The notes: a model not told the origin generated them from the sequence alone. Numbered from the stretch's first letter, positions 17,907 through 27,795 are shown. The stretch: 59,623 nt of DNA from an uncultured Oscillospiraceae bacterium (GCA_934481445.1 CAKSPC010000010.1:1-59623); one strand, 5' to 3'. A program made the numbers and translations.

Positions 17907-17938
17907 AATGAAATTGTAATGAAAACCTCCCCCGCGTC

Positions 17939-17966
17939 TTGACTTTTTGCGAAAATGTGATATAAT
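17939..17966 (+). promoter_or_regulatory. Sigma-A promoter of alaS
   Basis: TTGACT (17939-17944), 16-bp spacer, TATAAT (17961-17966). The leader is about 70 nt and shows no T-box elements. Confidence 0.75.
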
Positions 17967-18041
17967 TAACGTGTATGCGTTATTACATCTAATATATGGA
18001 AATAACTGTAAAATCTATTTATGTTTAAGGACGGAAAAGCT

Positions 18042-20687
18042 ATGAAATGGACAGGTTTGAATGATCTGCGCGAAAGCTATCTTAAATTTTTCGAGTCAAA
18101 GGGACACCTTCGTCTGCCGAGCTTCCCGCTCGTTCCGCAGGGGGATAATTCCATCCTGCTGATCAACGCGGGCATGACCCCTCTGAAGAAGTATTTCCAG
18201 GGTATCGAGGAGCCGCCGCGCCACCGCGTTACCACCTGCCAGAAGTGCATACGCACTCCTGATATCGAGAACGTCGGCAAGACTGCGCGCCACGGCACAT
18301 ATTTTGAAATGCTCGGCAACTTCTCCTTCGGCGACTACTTCAAGCACGAGGCTATCGCATGGGCGTGGGAGTACCTCACAAAGGTACTTGAAATTCCGCC
18401 GGAGCGCCTGTGGGTAACTATCTACGAGCAGGACGACGAGGCCGGAGATATCTGGGCGAACGAAGTAGGCGTTCCCCGCGAGCGTATAATCAGGCTCGGC
18501 AAGGCTGATAACTTCTGGGAGCACGGAAGCGGTCCCTGCGGCCCCTGCTCCGAGATACACTACGACCGCGGCGAGAAGTACGGCCATTTTGACCACATCG
18601 GTCAGGACAACTTTGAGGAAGTCGGCGACTGCGACCGTATCATTGAGATATGGAACAACGTATTTACACAGTTTGACAACGACGGCCACGGAAACTACAC
18701 CCAGCTCAAGACAAAGAACATCGATACAGGCATGGGTCTTGAAAGACTTGCCTGCGTAATGCAGGACGTTGACAACCTCTTCGAGGTCGACACCGTTCAG
18801 AACATACTCAAGAAGATAAGCTCCATCGTCGGCATACACTATAAAGAGGACGAGCAGAAGGATGTTTCCCTGCGCGTTATCACCGACCATATCAGAAGCA
18901 CCACATTCATGGTAGGCGACGGCGTTCTTCCCTCCAACGAGGGACGCGGCTATGTTCTCCGCAGACTGCTCAGAAGAGCCGCAAGACACGGCAGAATGCT
19001 CGGCTGCACAAAGCCGTTCCTGCATGAAGTATGCGACACCGTTATCGACGAGAACCTCTCCGCATATCCCGAACTCGGCGAGAAGCGCGCTTACATCAAG
19101 AAGGTTATCCAGACCGAGGAAGAAAGCTTCGCAAAGACCATCGACAAGGGCACCGAGATCCTCAACGAGATGATCGAAAATCTCATCGCCAGGGGCGAAA
19201 AGGTCCTCGACGGCGCCGATGTGTTCAAGCTTCACGATACCTACGGCTTCCCGCTTGACCTTACAAAGGAAATTCTCCACGAAAAGGGTCTGGAAGCTGA
19301 CGAAGAGGGCTTCAAGAAGTATATGCAGGAGCAGAAGTCCACTGCCCGCGCAAACAAGAAGCTCGGCGGCGGCTGGGACAATGCTAAGAACTCCGCACTG
19401 GATGCTTATTCCACAAACTTTGTCGGATACGACACCCTTGAGAACAAGACCAAGCTGCTCGCCATCGTAAAGGGCGGCGCGGTTTCCGAGCTCTGCGAAG
19501 AGGGCGACGACGTTTCCGTTATCATCGAGAACACGCCTTTCTATGCGGAAATGGGCGGTCAGGTTGGCGACTGCGGTACAATTTCCAACGGCGACAACGT
19601 TATCGAAGTTACCGATACACAGAAGCTTACCAACGGCGCTTTCATCTGCAACGGTAAGGTAGTAAGCGGCGGCTTTGCCGAGGGCGAAGAGGTCCTCGCA
19701 AAGGTAGACGCTGAAAAGCGCCTTGCAACTCAGCGCAACCATACCTGCGCGCATATCCTGCAGGCTGCCCTGCGCCATGTCCTGGGCGACCACGTTCATC
19801 AGGCAGGCTCTTATGTAGACCCGTATCAGTGCCGCTTTGACTTCAACCACTTCAGCGCTATGACCGCTGACGAGCTTAAGCAGGCCGAGGATTATGTAAA
19901 TAAGGTAATCATGGCGGCTGTTCCCGTGACCACCGAAGTCCTCCCCATCGAGGAAGCTAAGAAGAAGGGCGCTATGGCGCTCTTCGGTGAGAAGTACGGC
20001 GACGTTGTACGCGTTGTGTCCGTTGGCGATTATTCCACGGAGTTCTGCGGCGGCACACATCTGACAAACTCCGCGCAGGCAGGTCTGTTCAAGATAGTTT
20101 CCGAGGCTTCCGTATCCAGCGGCGTAAGACGTATTCAGGCTGTGACCGGTATGGCTGTCATGTCCATGCTGTATGATTACAAGGATACCCTCGAAAAGGC
20201 TTGCTCGGTTCTTAAGGTTCCCACGTTCGAGGAACTTCCTCACCGCGCGGAGAGCGTTGTTGCGGAGCTTCGCGAAAAGGACAAGAAGATCCAGAGCATG
20301 GAGCAGGCTGCGGCGAACGCAAAGCTTGGCGATCTCGGCGGAAATGTTCCCGAGGTTGCCGGCGTGAAGATAATCACCGCAGTTCTCGACGGCACAGGCG
20401 CCGACGGTCTGCGCAAGATAGGCGACAGCCTTGCGGACAAGTATGCTGACTTCGTTGCAGTGCTCGCGGGCACCGCCGACGGCAAGAGCAGCATCCTCTG
20501 CAAGTGCAGCAAGAGCGCAGTAGCAAAGGGCGCGAATGCAGGCACGCTGGTTCGCGAGATAGCGGCTGTTGCAGGCGGCAAGGGCGGCGGAAAGCCCGAT
20601 CAGGCTATGGCGGGCGTTCCCGACGCTTCCAAGCTGGGCGAAGCGCTTGCGGCGGCAGAGGGTATCGCGGCGAAGTATATCCACTGA
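18042..20687 (+). CDS. alaS: Alanyl-tRNA synthetase
   Basis: An 881-aa class II synthetase charging tRNA-Ala. N-terminal LRESYLKFFESKGHL, motif 2 region (CQKCIRTPDIENVGKTARH), and motif 3 (GMGLERLACV) mark the catalytic core. The editing domain has the zinc-binding HTCAH and CGGTH motifs, and the C-terminal oligomerisation region ends in the Gly-rich GGKGGGKPDQAMAG block typical of AlaRS C-Ala domains. ATG at 18042 has AAGGACGG upstream and is preferred to 18021. Length matches the family. Confidence 0.97.
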   Translation: MKWTGLNDLRESYLKFFESKGHLRLPSFPLVPQGDNSILLINAGMTPLKKYFQGIEEPPRHRVTTCQKCIRTPDIENVGKTARHGTYFEMLGNFSFGDYFKHEAIAWAWEYLTKVLEIPPERLWVTIYEQDDEAGDIWANEVGVPRERIIRLGKADNFWEHGSGPCGPCSEIHYDRGEKYGHFDHIGQDNFEEVGDCDRIIEIWNNVFTQFDNDGHGNYTQLKTKNIDTGMGLERLACVMQDVDNLFEVDTVQNILKKISSIVGIHYKEDEQKDVSLRVITDHIRSTTFMVGDGVLPSNEGRGYVLRRLLRRAARHGRMLGCTKPFLHEVCDTVIDENLSAYPELGEKRAYIKKVIQTEEESFAKTIDKGTEILNEMIENLIARGEKVLDGADVFKLHDTYGFPLDLTKEILHEKGLEADEEGFKKYMQEQKSTARANKKLGGGWDNAKNSALDAYSTNFVGYDTLENKTKLLAIVKGGAVSELCEEGDDVSVIIENTPFYAEMGGQVGDCGTISNGDNVIEVTDTQKLTNGAFICNGKVVSGGFAEGEEVLAKVDAEKRLATQRNHTCAHILQAALRHVLGDHVHQAGSYVDPYQCRFDFNHFSAMTADELKQAEDYVNKVIMAAVPVTTEVLPIEEAKKKGAMALFGEKYGDVVRVVSVGDYSTEFCGGTHLTNSAQAGLFKIVSEASVSSGVRRIQAVTGMAVMSMLYDYKDTLEKACSVLKVPTFEELPHRAESVVAELREKDKKIQSMEQAAANAKLGDLGGNVPEVAGVKIITAVLDGTGADGLRKIGDSLADKYADFVAVLAGTADGKSSILCKCSKSAVAKGANAGTLVREIAAVAGGKGGGKPDQAMAGVPDASKLGEALAAAEGIAAKYIH

Positions 20688-20721
20688 TTTTAACGCCAAC
20701 TTAACGGCATAATATGATATG

Positions 20722-20762
20722 ATAAGCGCGGAGGCGCGTGTTTACGCTGTTTCCGCGCTTAT
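20722..20762 (+). terminator. Hairpin after alaS
   Basis: ATAAGCGCGGA (20722-20732) pairs perfectly with TCCGCGCTTAT (20752-20762) over 11 bp with a 19-nt loop. No T run follows, so read-through into the next gene is possible. Confidence 0.5.
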
Positions 20763-20786
20763 AGATTATTTAGGAGGACAATTACA

Positions 20787-21146
20787 ATGGACATCAGCAA
20801 GACCTCGGCAGCGGGCGCGGAGTATATCCGTTTAATGGCGGAGAACGGTTTTCTGAAAACGAACGCTGTCGCACAGGGCGAGGCGATCGCGGAATATCGT
20901 AAGCTCGAGAGCGAGGGCAAGCCGCTTCCCGAGGGAGTTTACGCAACGTCGGACAGCGACGTGCATGAGTATTACACCATAGAAAGCCCTGTCCCCGACA
21001 TGACCGCCGACGAGATAGACCGCCTTATCGCAATGCGGCAGGCGAACGATATAGCGTCAATAAAGCGGTGGGTGAAATTTTTCGGAATACTCGCCATTGT
21101 AGGATTGATAGTCGGATTTGTTGCGGTCCTTTCGCCGCTTTTCTGA
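20787..21146 (+). CDS. Small membrane protein of unknown function
   Basis: A 119-aa protein with a mostly helical, soluble N-terminal part (residues 1-92) and one C-terminal membrane segment (about 94-116, FFGILAIVGLIVGFVAVL). No family was recognised. AGGAGGA lies upstream of the ATG. It sits alone between alaS and the HIT gene. Confidence 0.6.
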   Translation: MDISKTSAAGAEYIRLMAENGFLKTNAVAQGEAIAEYRKLESEGKPLPEGVYATSDSDVHEYYTIESPVPDMTADEIDRLIAMRQANDIASIKRWVKFFGILAIVGLIVGFVAVLSPLF

Positions 21147-21190
21147 ACAAAGCGCAACCTTTTACCGTCGGACAATGTATTTAATATTAG

Positions 21191-21544
<354 letters not shown>

Positions 21545-21550
21545 GGCGTA

Positions 21551-22591
21551 ATGGCTGTAGTAGAAGAACCGCGCCTGCGGGCTGACCTGAAGGCGGGTCG
21601 GCTCGGGCGGGTGTATTTTCTCTGGGGCGAGGAGGACTACCTCGTGCGGATGTACGCCAAGCGCATAACCGACGCCGCAGTGCCCGCAGAGTCGCAGGAT
21701 ATGAATTTCGTGAAATATTCCGAGGCGCCCACGGCGGACGAGCTTTCGGACGTCACCGACAGCCTGCCGTTTTTCGCGGAGAGAAAGTGCGTGCTCATCG
21801 AGGATCTCGACCCCGACGCCCTCGACGCCGCGAACAACAAGGCGTACCTCGATATAATCGCGAACATCCCCGACACCACCGTGCTCATTATTTCGCAGGA
21901 GCATATCCCCATCGATCCGAAAAAGCCCAAGGCTAAAATGAAGAAGCTGATGGAAACCGCGGCGAAAGCGGGCTGCTCCTGCGAGCTGAAATACATGGCG
22001 CCCGCGCAGATAGCCGCCATGGCGGAGAAGCGCGCCGTGCGGAACGGCTGCGCCCTCGACCGCGCGGACGGGGCGTACCTTGCCGAGCTTTGCGGCAGGA
22101 GCCTTACGGCGGTGTCCAACGAGGTGGACAAGCTCTGCGCATACAAAAACGGCGGCGCGATAACCCGCGCGGATATCGACCTGCTGTGCCCCAAGCCTGC
22201 GGACGCGAGCATATATTCCCTTGCGGACGAACTTATCGCGGGGAGAACTCAGGCGGCGTTCGGCGTGCTGGATGACCTTTTCGTCCGCCGCGAGGAGCCG
22301 ATAATCATACTTGCGGCGCTGTCCGGGTATTTCACAGACCTGTATCGTGCGAAGATAGGCTCCGCCGCGAGGAAAAGCTACAGCGACACCGCGGCGGCAT
22401 TCAGATATGCCCCGAACAGGTCGTTTGTCGTTAAAAAGGCGTACGCCACCGCGCAGAAGCTGTCCGAAAGCTTCCTTGAAGAATGTCTGGGGATACTGTT
22501 CCGCGCGAACGTGAGCCTTAATTCATCCACGGCGGACAAGCGAACGCAGATCGAAGAGGCTCTGACGGAGATATCCGCCCTGCCGAGATGA
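21551..22591 (+). CDS. holA: DNA polymerase III subunit delta
   Basis: A 346-aa clamp-loader delta subunit, which opens the beta sliding clamp. The N-terminal AAA-like domain starts with RVYFLWGEEDYLVRMYAKRI; the mid region has LLIISQEHIP-type and LAELCGRSLTAVSNEVDKL segments; the C-terminal collar (from about 215) has SIYSLADELIAGRTQAAFG and ends KRTQIEEALTEISAL. Length is normal. It is probably cotranscribed with the HIT gene and rnmV. Confidence 0.92.
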   Translation: MAVVEEPRLRADLKAGRLGRVYFLWGEEDYLVRMYAKRITDAAVPAESQDMNFVKYSEAPTADELSDVTDSLPFFAERKCVLIEDLDPDALDAANNKAYLDIIANIPDTTVLIISQEHIPIDPKKPKAKMKKLMETAAKAGCSCELKYMAPAQIAAMAEKRAVRNGCALDRADGAYLAELCGRSLTAVSNEVDKLCAYKNGGAITRADIDLLCPKPADASIYSLADELIAGRTQAAFGVLDDLFVRREEPIIILAALSGYFTDLYRAKIGSAARKSYSDTAAAFRYAPNRSFVVKKAYATAQKLSESFLEECLGILFRANVSLNSSTADKRTQIEEALTEISALPR

Positions 22592-22608
22592 GCGGATAAA
22601 AAATTGTA

Positions 22609-23196
22609 ATGATTAAAATAAAACAGGCAATAATAGTTGAGGGCAGGTACGACAAGATAAAGCTCTCGTCGCTGGTGGACGCGCTGATAATCCCCACAAA
22701 CGGCTTCGCGCTGTACAAGGACAAGGAAACGTGCGAACTTATCAAAATGCTGGCGAAGAAAACGGGGATAATAATTCTAACCGACAGCGACAGCGCGGGG
22801 TTTCAGATACGCTCGCGGCTCAGAAGCATAGTAAAAGAGGGCGAGGTCATCAACGTCTACATCCCCGATGTTTTTGGAAAGGAGCGGCGAAAGCGCTTTC
22901 CGTCGAAGCAGGGGAAGCTTGGCGTCGAGGGGATGAGCGCAGAAGTTCTGCTGGAGGCTTTCCGAAAGGCGGGGGTCGTCTCCGAGGGGGGAAGCAGAAC
23001 CAAATCCGACCCGATAACAAAGGCGGATCTTGTGGAGCTGGGGCTTTCCGGCGGGGAAAACTCCGCGGCGCGCCGCGCAGAACTGCAAAGGCGGCTGGGG
23101 CTGCCTGAGCTGCTTTCCGCGAACCTGCTGCTTGAAATACTTAACGTTAATTATACTAAAGAAGAATTCTTGACAATGCTCGGAAACTCAGATTAA
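22609..23196 (+). CDS. rnmV: Ribonuclease M5-like TOPRIM protein
   Basis: A 195-aa TOPRIM nuclease resembling RNase M5, which matures 5S rRNA in Firmicutes. The acidic TOPRIM residues are visible in IIVEGRYDKIKLS and LTDSDSAGFQIR; the C-terminal half (DUF4093-like, with ADLVELGLSGGENSAARR) fits the family. The ribosome site is weak, so coupling to holA 17 bp upstream is likely. No rRNA is in the window. Confidence 0.88.
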   Translation: MIKIKQAIIVEGRYDKIKLSSLVDALIIPTNGFALYKDKETCELIKMLAKKTGIIILTDSDSAGFQIRSRLRSIVKEGEVINVYIPDVFGKERRKRFPSKQGKLGVEGMSAEVLLEAFRKAGVVSEGGSRTKSDPITKADLVELGLSGGENSAARRAELQRRLGLPELLSANLLLEILNVNYTKEEFLTMLGNSD

Positions 23197-23208
23197 TTCG
23201 GAGGTTTT

Positions 23209-24639
23209 ATGGTTTTTTCCAGTCTGACATTCCTGTTCGCTTTTCTGCCGATAACGATGATAATCTACTACCTTGTTCCGTTCAGGGCGAAGAACGTCGT
23301 TATCCTGATAAGCGGACTGTTATTCTACGCATGGGGCGAGCCGATATATGTGCTCGCGATGATAGCGTCGACGTTCATCGACTACACCGCGGGGCGGATC
23401 ATCGACAAATACGACGACAACCCGAAGATAAGAAAGATATGCCTTATCGTTTCGCTGGTGATGAACCTCGGGCTGCTCGGAACATTCAAGTACCTCGGCT
23501 TTCTCATCGACTCGGCGAACGCGTGGTTCGGGCTTTCGATACCCAATCCGAACCTGCCGCTTCCGATAGGAATAAGCTTTTTCACGTTCCAATCCATGTC
23601 CTACACCATCGACCTGTACCGCAGGAATATCAAGGTGCAGAAAAGCGCGGTTAGCTTCATGGCGTTCGTTACTCTGTTCCCGCAGATAGTCGCGGGACCC
23701 ATCGTGCGCTACGAGGATGTTCAGAACGAGCTTGACCACCGCACCCTCTCCGAAAAAATGATAGGCGACGGCGTGAGCCGCTTCATAACGGGTCTTGGCA
23801 AGAAAGTGCTTATCGCGAACAATATCGGCGCGCTCTGGACCACCGTAAAGGCGATGGAATACAGCGAGCTTTCCGCCGCGACGGCGTGGCTCGGCATATT
23901 GGCGTTCACGTTCCAGATATACTTCGATTTCAGCGGATATTCCGATATGGCGATAGGTCTGGGCAAGATGATGGGCTTCAACTTCCCCGAGAACTTCAAT
24001 TATCCCTATATGTCGCACAGTATCTCGGAATTCTGGCGCAGATGGCATATCACCCTCGGCGCGTGGTTCAGAAGCTATGTTTATATCCCCCTCGGCGGCA
24101 ATCGCAAGGGCATGGCAAGGACGATACTCAACCTCTTCATCACATGGGCGGTAACGGGTATATGGCACGGCGCAAGCTGGAATTTCATGCTGTGGGGCGT
24201 GTACTTCGGCGTGATAATCATAATCGAGCGGCTTTTCCTTGGCAAGTGGCTGGAGAAGATACCGTCGTTCTTCAGCTGGCTGTACACCTTTGTGCTGGTT
24301 ATTTTCGGCTGGATAATGTTCGACGGCGTAAGCGCGGGCACGGTAAACATCGGGGATATGTTTTCGCAGGTGTTCACCTATATCGGCGCGATGTTCGGTG
24401 CAAACGGCGTGTTCACGGACAATTTCGCGATAAACGCTGTGATGAACTACGGCATTATATTTGCGGTGTGCATCTTCGGTTCCTCGGACATCATGAAGAA
24501 CCTTGCGGAAAAGATACGCGAAAAGAAGATAACGGTCCTGCAGTATATCATGCCGCTTGGCCAGACGGCGGTAATGCTGGCGAGCGTGGCGTATATCACC
24601 ACGTCCACCTACAACCCGTTCCTGTATTTTAACTTTTAA
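23209..24639 (+). CDS. MBOAT-family O-acyltransferase (AlgI/DltB-like)
   Basis: A 476-aa polytopic membrane enzyme with about 10 or more helices. Typical of AlgI-type acyltransferases are PLPIGISFFTFQSMSYTIDL, VAGPIVRYEDV, the QIYFDFSGYSDMAIGLGKMM block, SEFWRRWHITLGAWFRSYVY and the catalytic His in GIWHGASWNFMLWG. It is expected to pass acetyl groups across the membrane to a polysaccharide. CGGAGG precedes the ATG. The DHHW protein 14 bp downstream is the usual partner, so the pair probably O-acetylates an exported glycan. Confidence 0.92.
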   Translation: MVFSSLTFLFAFLPITMIIYYLVPFRAKNVVILISGLLFYAWGEPIYVLAMIASTFIDYTAGRIIDKYDDNPKIRKICLIVSLVMNLGLLGTFKYLGFLIDSANAWFGLSIPNPNLPLPIGISFFTFQSMSYTIDLYRRNIKVQKSAVSFMAFVTLFPQIVAGPIVRYEDVQNELDHRTLSEKMIGDGVSRFITGLGKKVLIANNIGALWTTVKAMEYSELSAATAWLGILAFTFQIYFDFSGYSDMAIGLGKMMGFNFPENFNYPYMSHSISEFWRRWHITLGAWFRSYVYIPLGGNRKGMARTILNLFITWAVTGIWHGASWNFMLWGVYFGVIIIIERLFLGKWLEKIPSFFSWLYTFVLVIFGWIMFDGVSAGTVNIGDMFSQVFTYIGAMFGANGVFTDNFAINAVMNYGIIFAVCIFGSSDIMKNLAEKIREKKITVLQYIMPLGQTAVMLASVAYITTSTYNPFLYFNF

Positions 24640-24653
24640 GGAGGAGCGATAAT

Positions 24654-25871
24654 ATGAATTTCAAAATGACTCCTCAGAGACTCATGATAGGCCTTTTTGC
24701 AATAGTACTGCTGGCGGTGCCTATAGCCACTGCCGCGCTTCCGAAGCAGGAACGCAGCGAAAATGAGAACCGCACATTAAGCTCATTCCCGACGATAGTC
24801 AATCAGAAAAAGCTTGAAAAGGCGGAAAATTTCTCCGACTATGTCGACGCGGTGCGCTGGGATTATATCGTCACCCGCGACAAGGCAAGCTGGATGGATG
24901 ATTTCGAAACCTACTTTTCCGACCACCTTGCGGGAAGAGAAAGCTGGGTCAAGCTTTCCAACAAGCTTTCCTCCCTTGAGGGTCAGCGGGAGATAAACGG
25001 GGTCTACACCCTTGACGACCAGATGGTGCAGGTGTTCAAGGAATATGACGCCGACAGGGTGGACGCTACCCTAACGGCGATAGACAAATTCGCGGCGGAG
25101 TTCCCGGATGTGCCGATGTATTTCATGCTCGACCCCACCGCGCAGGAGATATTCAGTTCGCAGATACCGTCCTATGCGGGGTATCTCAGCGAAAAGAGCT
25201 TCATCGACGACTGCTACGGCAAGGTGAAGAACGTTTCCGCTATAGACTGCCTTAGCAATCTTTCTGTGCATAACAACGAATATATCTTCTACCGTACCGA
25301 CCATCACTGGACGAGCCTTGGCGCATATTATGCCTACGCCGCGGCGGCAAAGTCGCTGGGATACAGCGCCTACGGTCAGAGCGCTTTTAATATCGAAACG
25401 GCAAGCAGCACGTTCCGCGGAACGCTCTACTCAAAGACCCTCGACGACAGCATAACCCCCGATATCATCAGCTACTATCACCTTGCGAACGGCGAACCGT
25501 CTGTTAAAATGACCGTCAATGACGGCGAAAAGGAAACCGTATACGACAGCCTTTATGTCCGCAGCTACCTTGACGTTAAGGATAAATATTCCTCGTTCAC
25601 AGGCAGCAACGCACCCATCGTCACCATTGAAACGGACGTCGGCAACGGAAAGAGCCTGCTGCTTGTCAAGGACAGCTACGCGCACAGCCTTGTGCCGTTC
25701 CTGTCGAAGCACTACAGCAAGATAACCATGGTGGATATGCGCTATATCAACGTGGGCCTTGACCGCTTCCTTGATGTCAACGATTATTCGCAGGTGCTGC
25801 TGACGTTCAACGTTATCTCGTTCTCTTCCGACCGCGATATCTTGAAGCTGGGTTATACCAAGGCATCGTAA
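24654..25871 (+). CDS. DHHW-family (AlgX/AlgJ-like) O-acetylation protein
   Basis: A 405-aa exported, membrane-anchored protein with an N-terminal hydrophobic segment (about 9-29). An SGNH-hydrolase-like fold is indicated by the YRTDHHWTSLGAYYAY motif (near residue 217) that names the family and by a later LLVKDSYAHSLVPFL motif holding a likely catalytic Ser. It pairs with the upstream MBOAT acyltransferase. The stop codon overlaps the start of the next gene (TAATG). The target polysaccharide is not identifiable here. Confidence 0.88.
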   Translation: MNFKMTPQRLMIGLFAIVLLAVPIATAALPKQERSENENRTLSSFPTIVNQKKLEKAENFSDYVDAVRWDYIVTRDKASWMDDFETYFSDHLAGRESWVKLSNKLSSLEGQREINGVYTLDDQMVQVFKEYDADRVDATLTAIDKFAAEFPDVPMYFMLDPTAQEIFSSQIPSYAGYLSEKSFIDDCYGKVKNVSAIDCLSNLSVHNNEYIFYRTDHHWTSLGAYYAYAAAAKSLGYSAYGQSAFNIETASSTFRGTLYSKTLDDSITPDIISYYHLANGEPSVKMTVNDGEKETVYDSLYVRSYLDVKDKYSSFTGSNAPIVTIETDVGNGKSLLLVKDSYAHSLVPFLSKHYSKITMVDMRYINVGLDRFLDVNDYSQVLLTFNVISFSSDRDILKLGYTKAS

Positions 25872-26734
25872 TGGCAAGGAAAATAGAATTCTCCGTTTCC
25901 GCGGGGGAGGATGGAATGACCGCGCTGGATCTCCTGCGCGCCCATGGTTTTTCGCGGAGAATGGTAACAAAATTAAAGCAGACGGGCGGGCTCACCCGCG
26001 GAGGTGAGGTCCTCCGCTCGGTAGACAGGGTAAGCGCGGGGGATATCGTCCGTGTGGTCATGGAGGACAGCGCGGACATCGCGCCGAACGCCGATATTTC
26101 AGCGCCGATATCCTACGAGGACGACGACATCATCGTATTCGACAAGCCGCCGTTCCTGCCCGTTCATCAGTCTATAAGGCACTACGGCGATACCCTCGCG
26201 AACCTGTTCGCGGCGCTTCATCCAGACCTGCCGTTCCGTCCGGTAAACCGGCTGGACAAAAACACGTCTGGGCTGTGCGTCTGCGCGAAAAACCGCTTTG
26301 CGGCGGCGTCCGTTTCGGACAGCGTGTCTAAGGTGTATTTCGCGGCAGTGGAAGGAATTGTAACCGAAGCGGGGAGGATAGACCTCCCGATAGACAGGGA
26401 AAGCGACAGCATAATAAAGCGCTGCGTGTCCCCGACGGGAAAGCGGGCGGTGACAAATTACGAGCCGATATTGTGTGCCTGCGGCAGAACATTGCTGCGC
26501 ATAACCCTGGAAACAGGGCGGACGCATCAGATACGCGTGCATTTTTTGCACATCGGTTTTCCGCTGTGCGGCGACGATATGTACGGCGGGAACTGCGCTG
26601 CGATAAACAGGCAGGCGCTCCACTGCGGAGAGGTGAACTTCTCGCAGCCGTTCACGGGGGAGCGTATAACGGTGCGGTCGGAGCTGCCCGGGGATATGCG
26701 GGCGCTATTTGCAGAACAGCGAGGTCACGAATGA
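25871..26734 (+). CDS. RluA-family pseudouridine synthase
   Basis: A 287-aa RNA pseudouridine synthase. The N-terminal S4-like segment (LLRAHGFSRRMVTKLKQTGG) is followed by the catalytic domain with FDKPPFLPVH, the catalytic-Asp motif NRLDKNTSGL and the C-terminal ETGRTHQIRVHFLHIGFPL block. The usual His of HRLD is Asn here, a common variant. The RNA target cannot be assigned. It overlaps both neighbours by 1 and 4 bp. Confidence 0.93.
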   Translation: MARKIEFSVSAGEDGMTALDLLRAHGFSRRMVTKLKQTGGLTRGGEVLRSVDRVSAGDIVRVVMEDSADIAPNADISAPISYEDDDIIVFDKPPFLPVHQSIRHYGDTLANLFAALHPDLPFRPVNRLDKNTSGLCVCAKNRFAAASVSDSVSKVYFAAVEGIVTEAGRIDLPIDRESDSIIKRCVSPTGKRAVTNYEPILCACGRTLLRITLETGRTHQIRVHFLHIGFPLCGDDMYGGNCAAINRQALHCGEVNFSQPFTGERITVRSELPGDMRALFAEQRGHE

Positions 26735-27366
26735 AAAAATTCATGTTTTGCGCGGTGGCGGGAGTGCTCCTGCTGAGCGGCTGCGCGGCGGAAAAAACTG
26801 CGGTGGTGGACGGCGGGAATGTCCGCGTGGAAGGCGCGGGGATAGAAATTGATTTCCCCGAAAGCTGGACGGTCTACACCGGGGACGAGATGTACTCGCT
26901 TATCTACGAGCGGTATTCCGACAGCTACTCGGATGTGAAATCCATGAAAAGCGCGCTGAAAACCGAGGGACAGGAGTACATATTATATGCGCTGTCAGAT
27001 TCGGGGAAAGCCATCGCGCTGGTAACGGCGCAGGATCTTACGGTGGATTCCGACGGGAAGAGGCTGGACGAGGCGGTGACGGCGGCGGATTACGCCCGTT
27101 CCGTGCATGACAACACAATTTTCGAGTACCGCGCGGGCGGATATATCACAACGGACAGCAGCTTCGGTGAAACTACCCTCGGCGGAAAAAGCGGCTGGCT
27201 GTCGGCGTTCGATGTCAGGGAAACCGAGGACGCGGAGGAAATACTTCTCGGTATGTCGGAGTTTATGTTCGAGCAGGGGAATGACGTGTATTCCGTGCAG
27301 TTTTTGTATTCCGACGAGGAGAGCAAGGCACAGACGGCAGAGGTGGATATAGTTGATATTGCGTGA
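26731..27366 (+). CDS. Lipoprotein of unknown function
   Basis: A 211-aa predicted lipoprotein: MKKFMFCAVAGVLLLSGC gives a lipobox with Cys at 18. The mature part contains IEIDFPESWTVYTGDEMYS and a predicted alpha/beta domain reminiscent of PsbP/DUF-type lipoproteins, but no family is certain. The ATG at 26731 overlaps the previous stop by 4 bp (ATGA). The same frame opens further upstream inside the synthase gene, but the signal peptide fixes the start. Confidence 0.75.
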   Translation: MKKFMFCAVAGVLLLSGCAAEKTAVVDGGNVRVEGAGIEIDFPESWTVYTGDEMYSLIYERYSDSYSDVKSMKSALKTEGQEYILYALSDSGKAIALVTAQDLTVDSDGKRLDEAVTAADYARSVHDNTIFEYRAGGYITTDSSFGETTLGGKSGWLSAFDVRETEDAEEILLGMSEFMFEQGNDVYSVQFLYSDEESKAQTAEVDIVDIA

Positions 27367-27426
27367 TTGTCCAGCGATAAACGATTAAAATTTCCACGCG
27401 GCATATTGAAAGTTTCGCACCACATA

Positions 27427-27795
27427 TAGTCTTTACGGGACACAATACACGCGGTCAAGGGGTGATCTCCCCATAGGGGAGGTGTCGCAGTGCGACGGCT
27501 ACGCCTTACGCCTTAGCGACAGAGGGGTTAGTTTGGCACAATACACAACATAATGGTTTAAGCATAAAGTGAATTGTTGTGCCAAACCAGCCGACAGACC
27601 GCACCCCTTGCGGGGACGGGGGCAGAGCCCCAGTCGCTGTCCGCAGACAGCGAAATTCCCCACGCCTATAAAATGTCGTGCAGTGATAGCAAAAAGCGGA
27701 AACGTTGATCCGACTTCCAAAGCGCTAAAGGGGGTATGGGGTCAGGGGTGGACAAACGGGACGTTTGTCCAGAAAACGTAAGAGTTTTCCCCCCA
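27427..27795. repeat. Half copy of the composite GC-hairpin repeat
   Basis: Begins with a TAGTCTTTACGGGACACAAT-type segment and CGCGGTCAAGGGGTGATCTC, as at 53976-54006. It then has hairpins CTCCCC/GGGGAG, CACCCCTTGCGGGG, a GCTGTC-CGCA-GACAGC stem, and AAGCGCTAAAGGGGGTA. It ends near GAGTTTTCCCCCC (27782-27794). Compared with the copies at 44.5 and 53.9 kb it has only one arm and carries two insertions, one being the 58-bp element at 27530. No gene is supported in 27367-28114. Confidence 0.7.
27530..27587. repeat. 58-bp palindromic-ended element, copy 2 (nested)
   Basis: AGTTTGGCACAA (27530-27541) and TTGTGCCAAAC (27577-27587) form an 11-bp inverted repeat. It has the same 58-bp length and ends as copy 1, with an unrelated centre. 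It interrupts the composite repeat at the point where other copies read GGGTTGACCGACAG without a break. Confidence 0.7.

Noticed and set aside
17967..18041. T-box leader before alaS
   Set aside because: The leader is only about 70 nt and lacks a specifier loop or the TGG antiterminator motif.
18096..20699. A long minus-strand frame opposite alaS
   Set aside because: Composition is Leu/Val/Ala-rich as expected for an antisense mirror; alaS explains the region.
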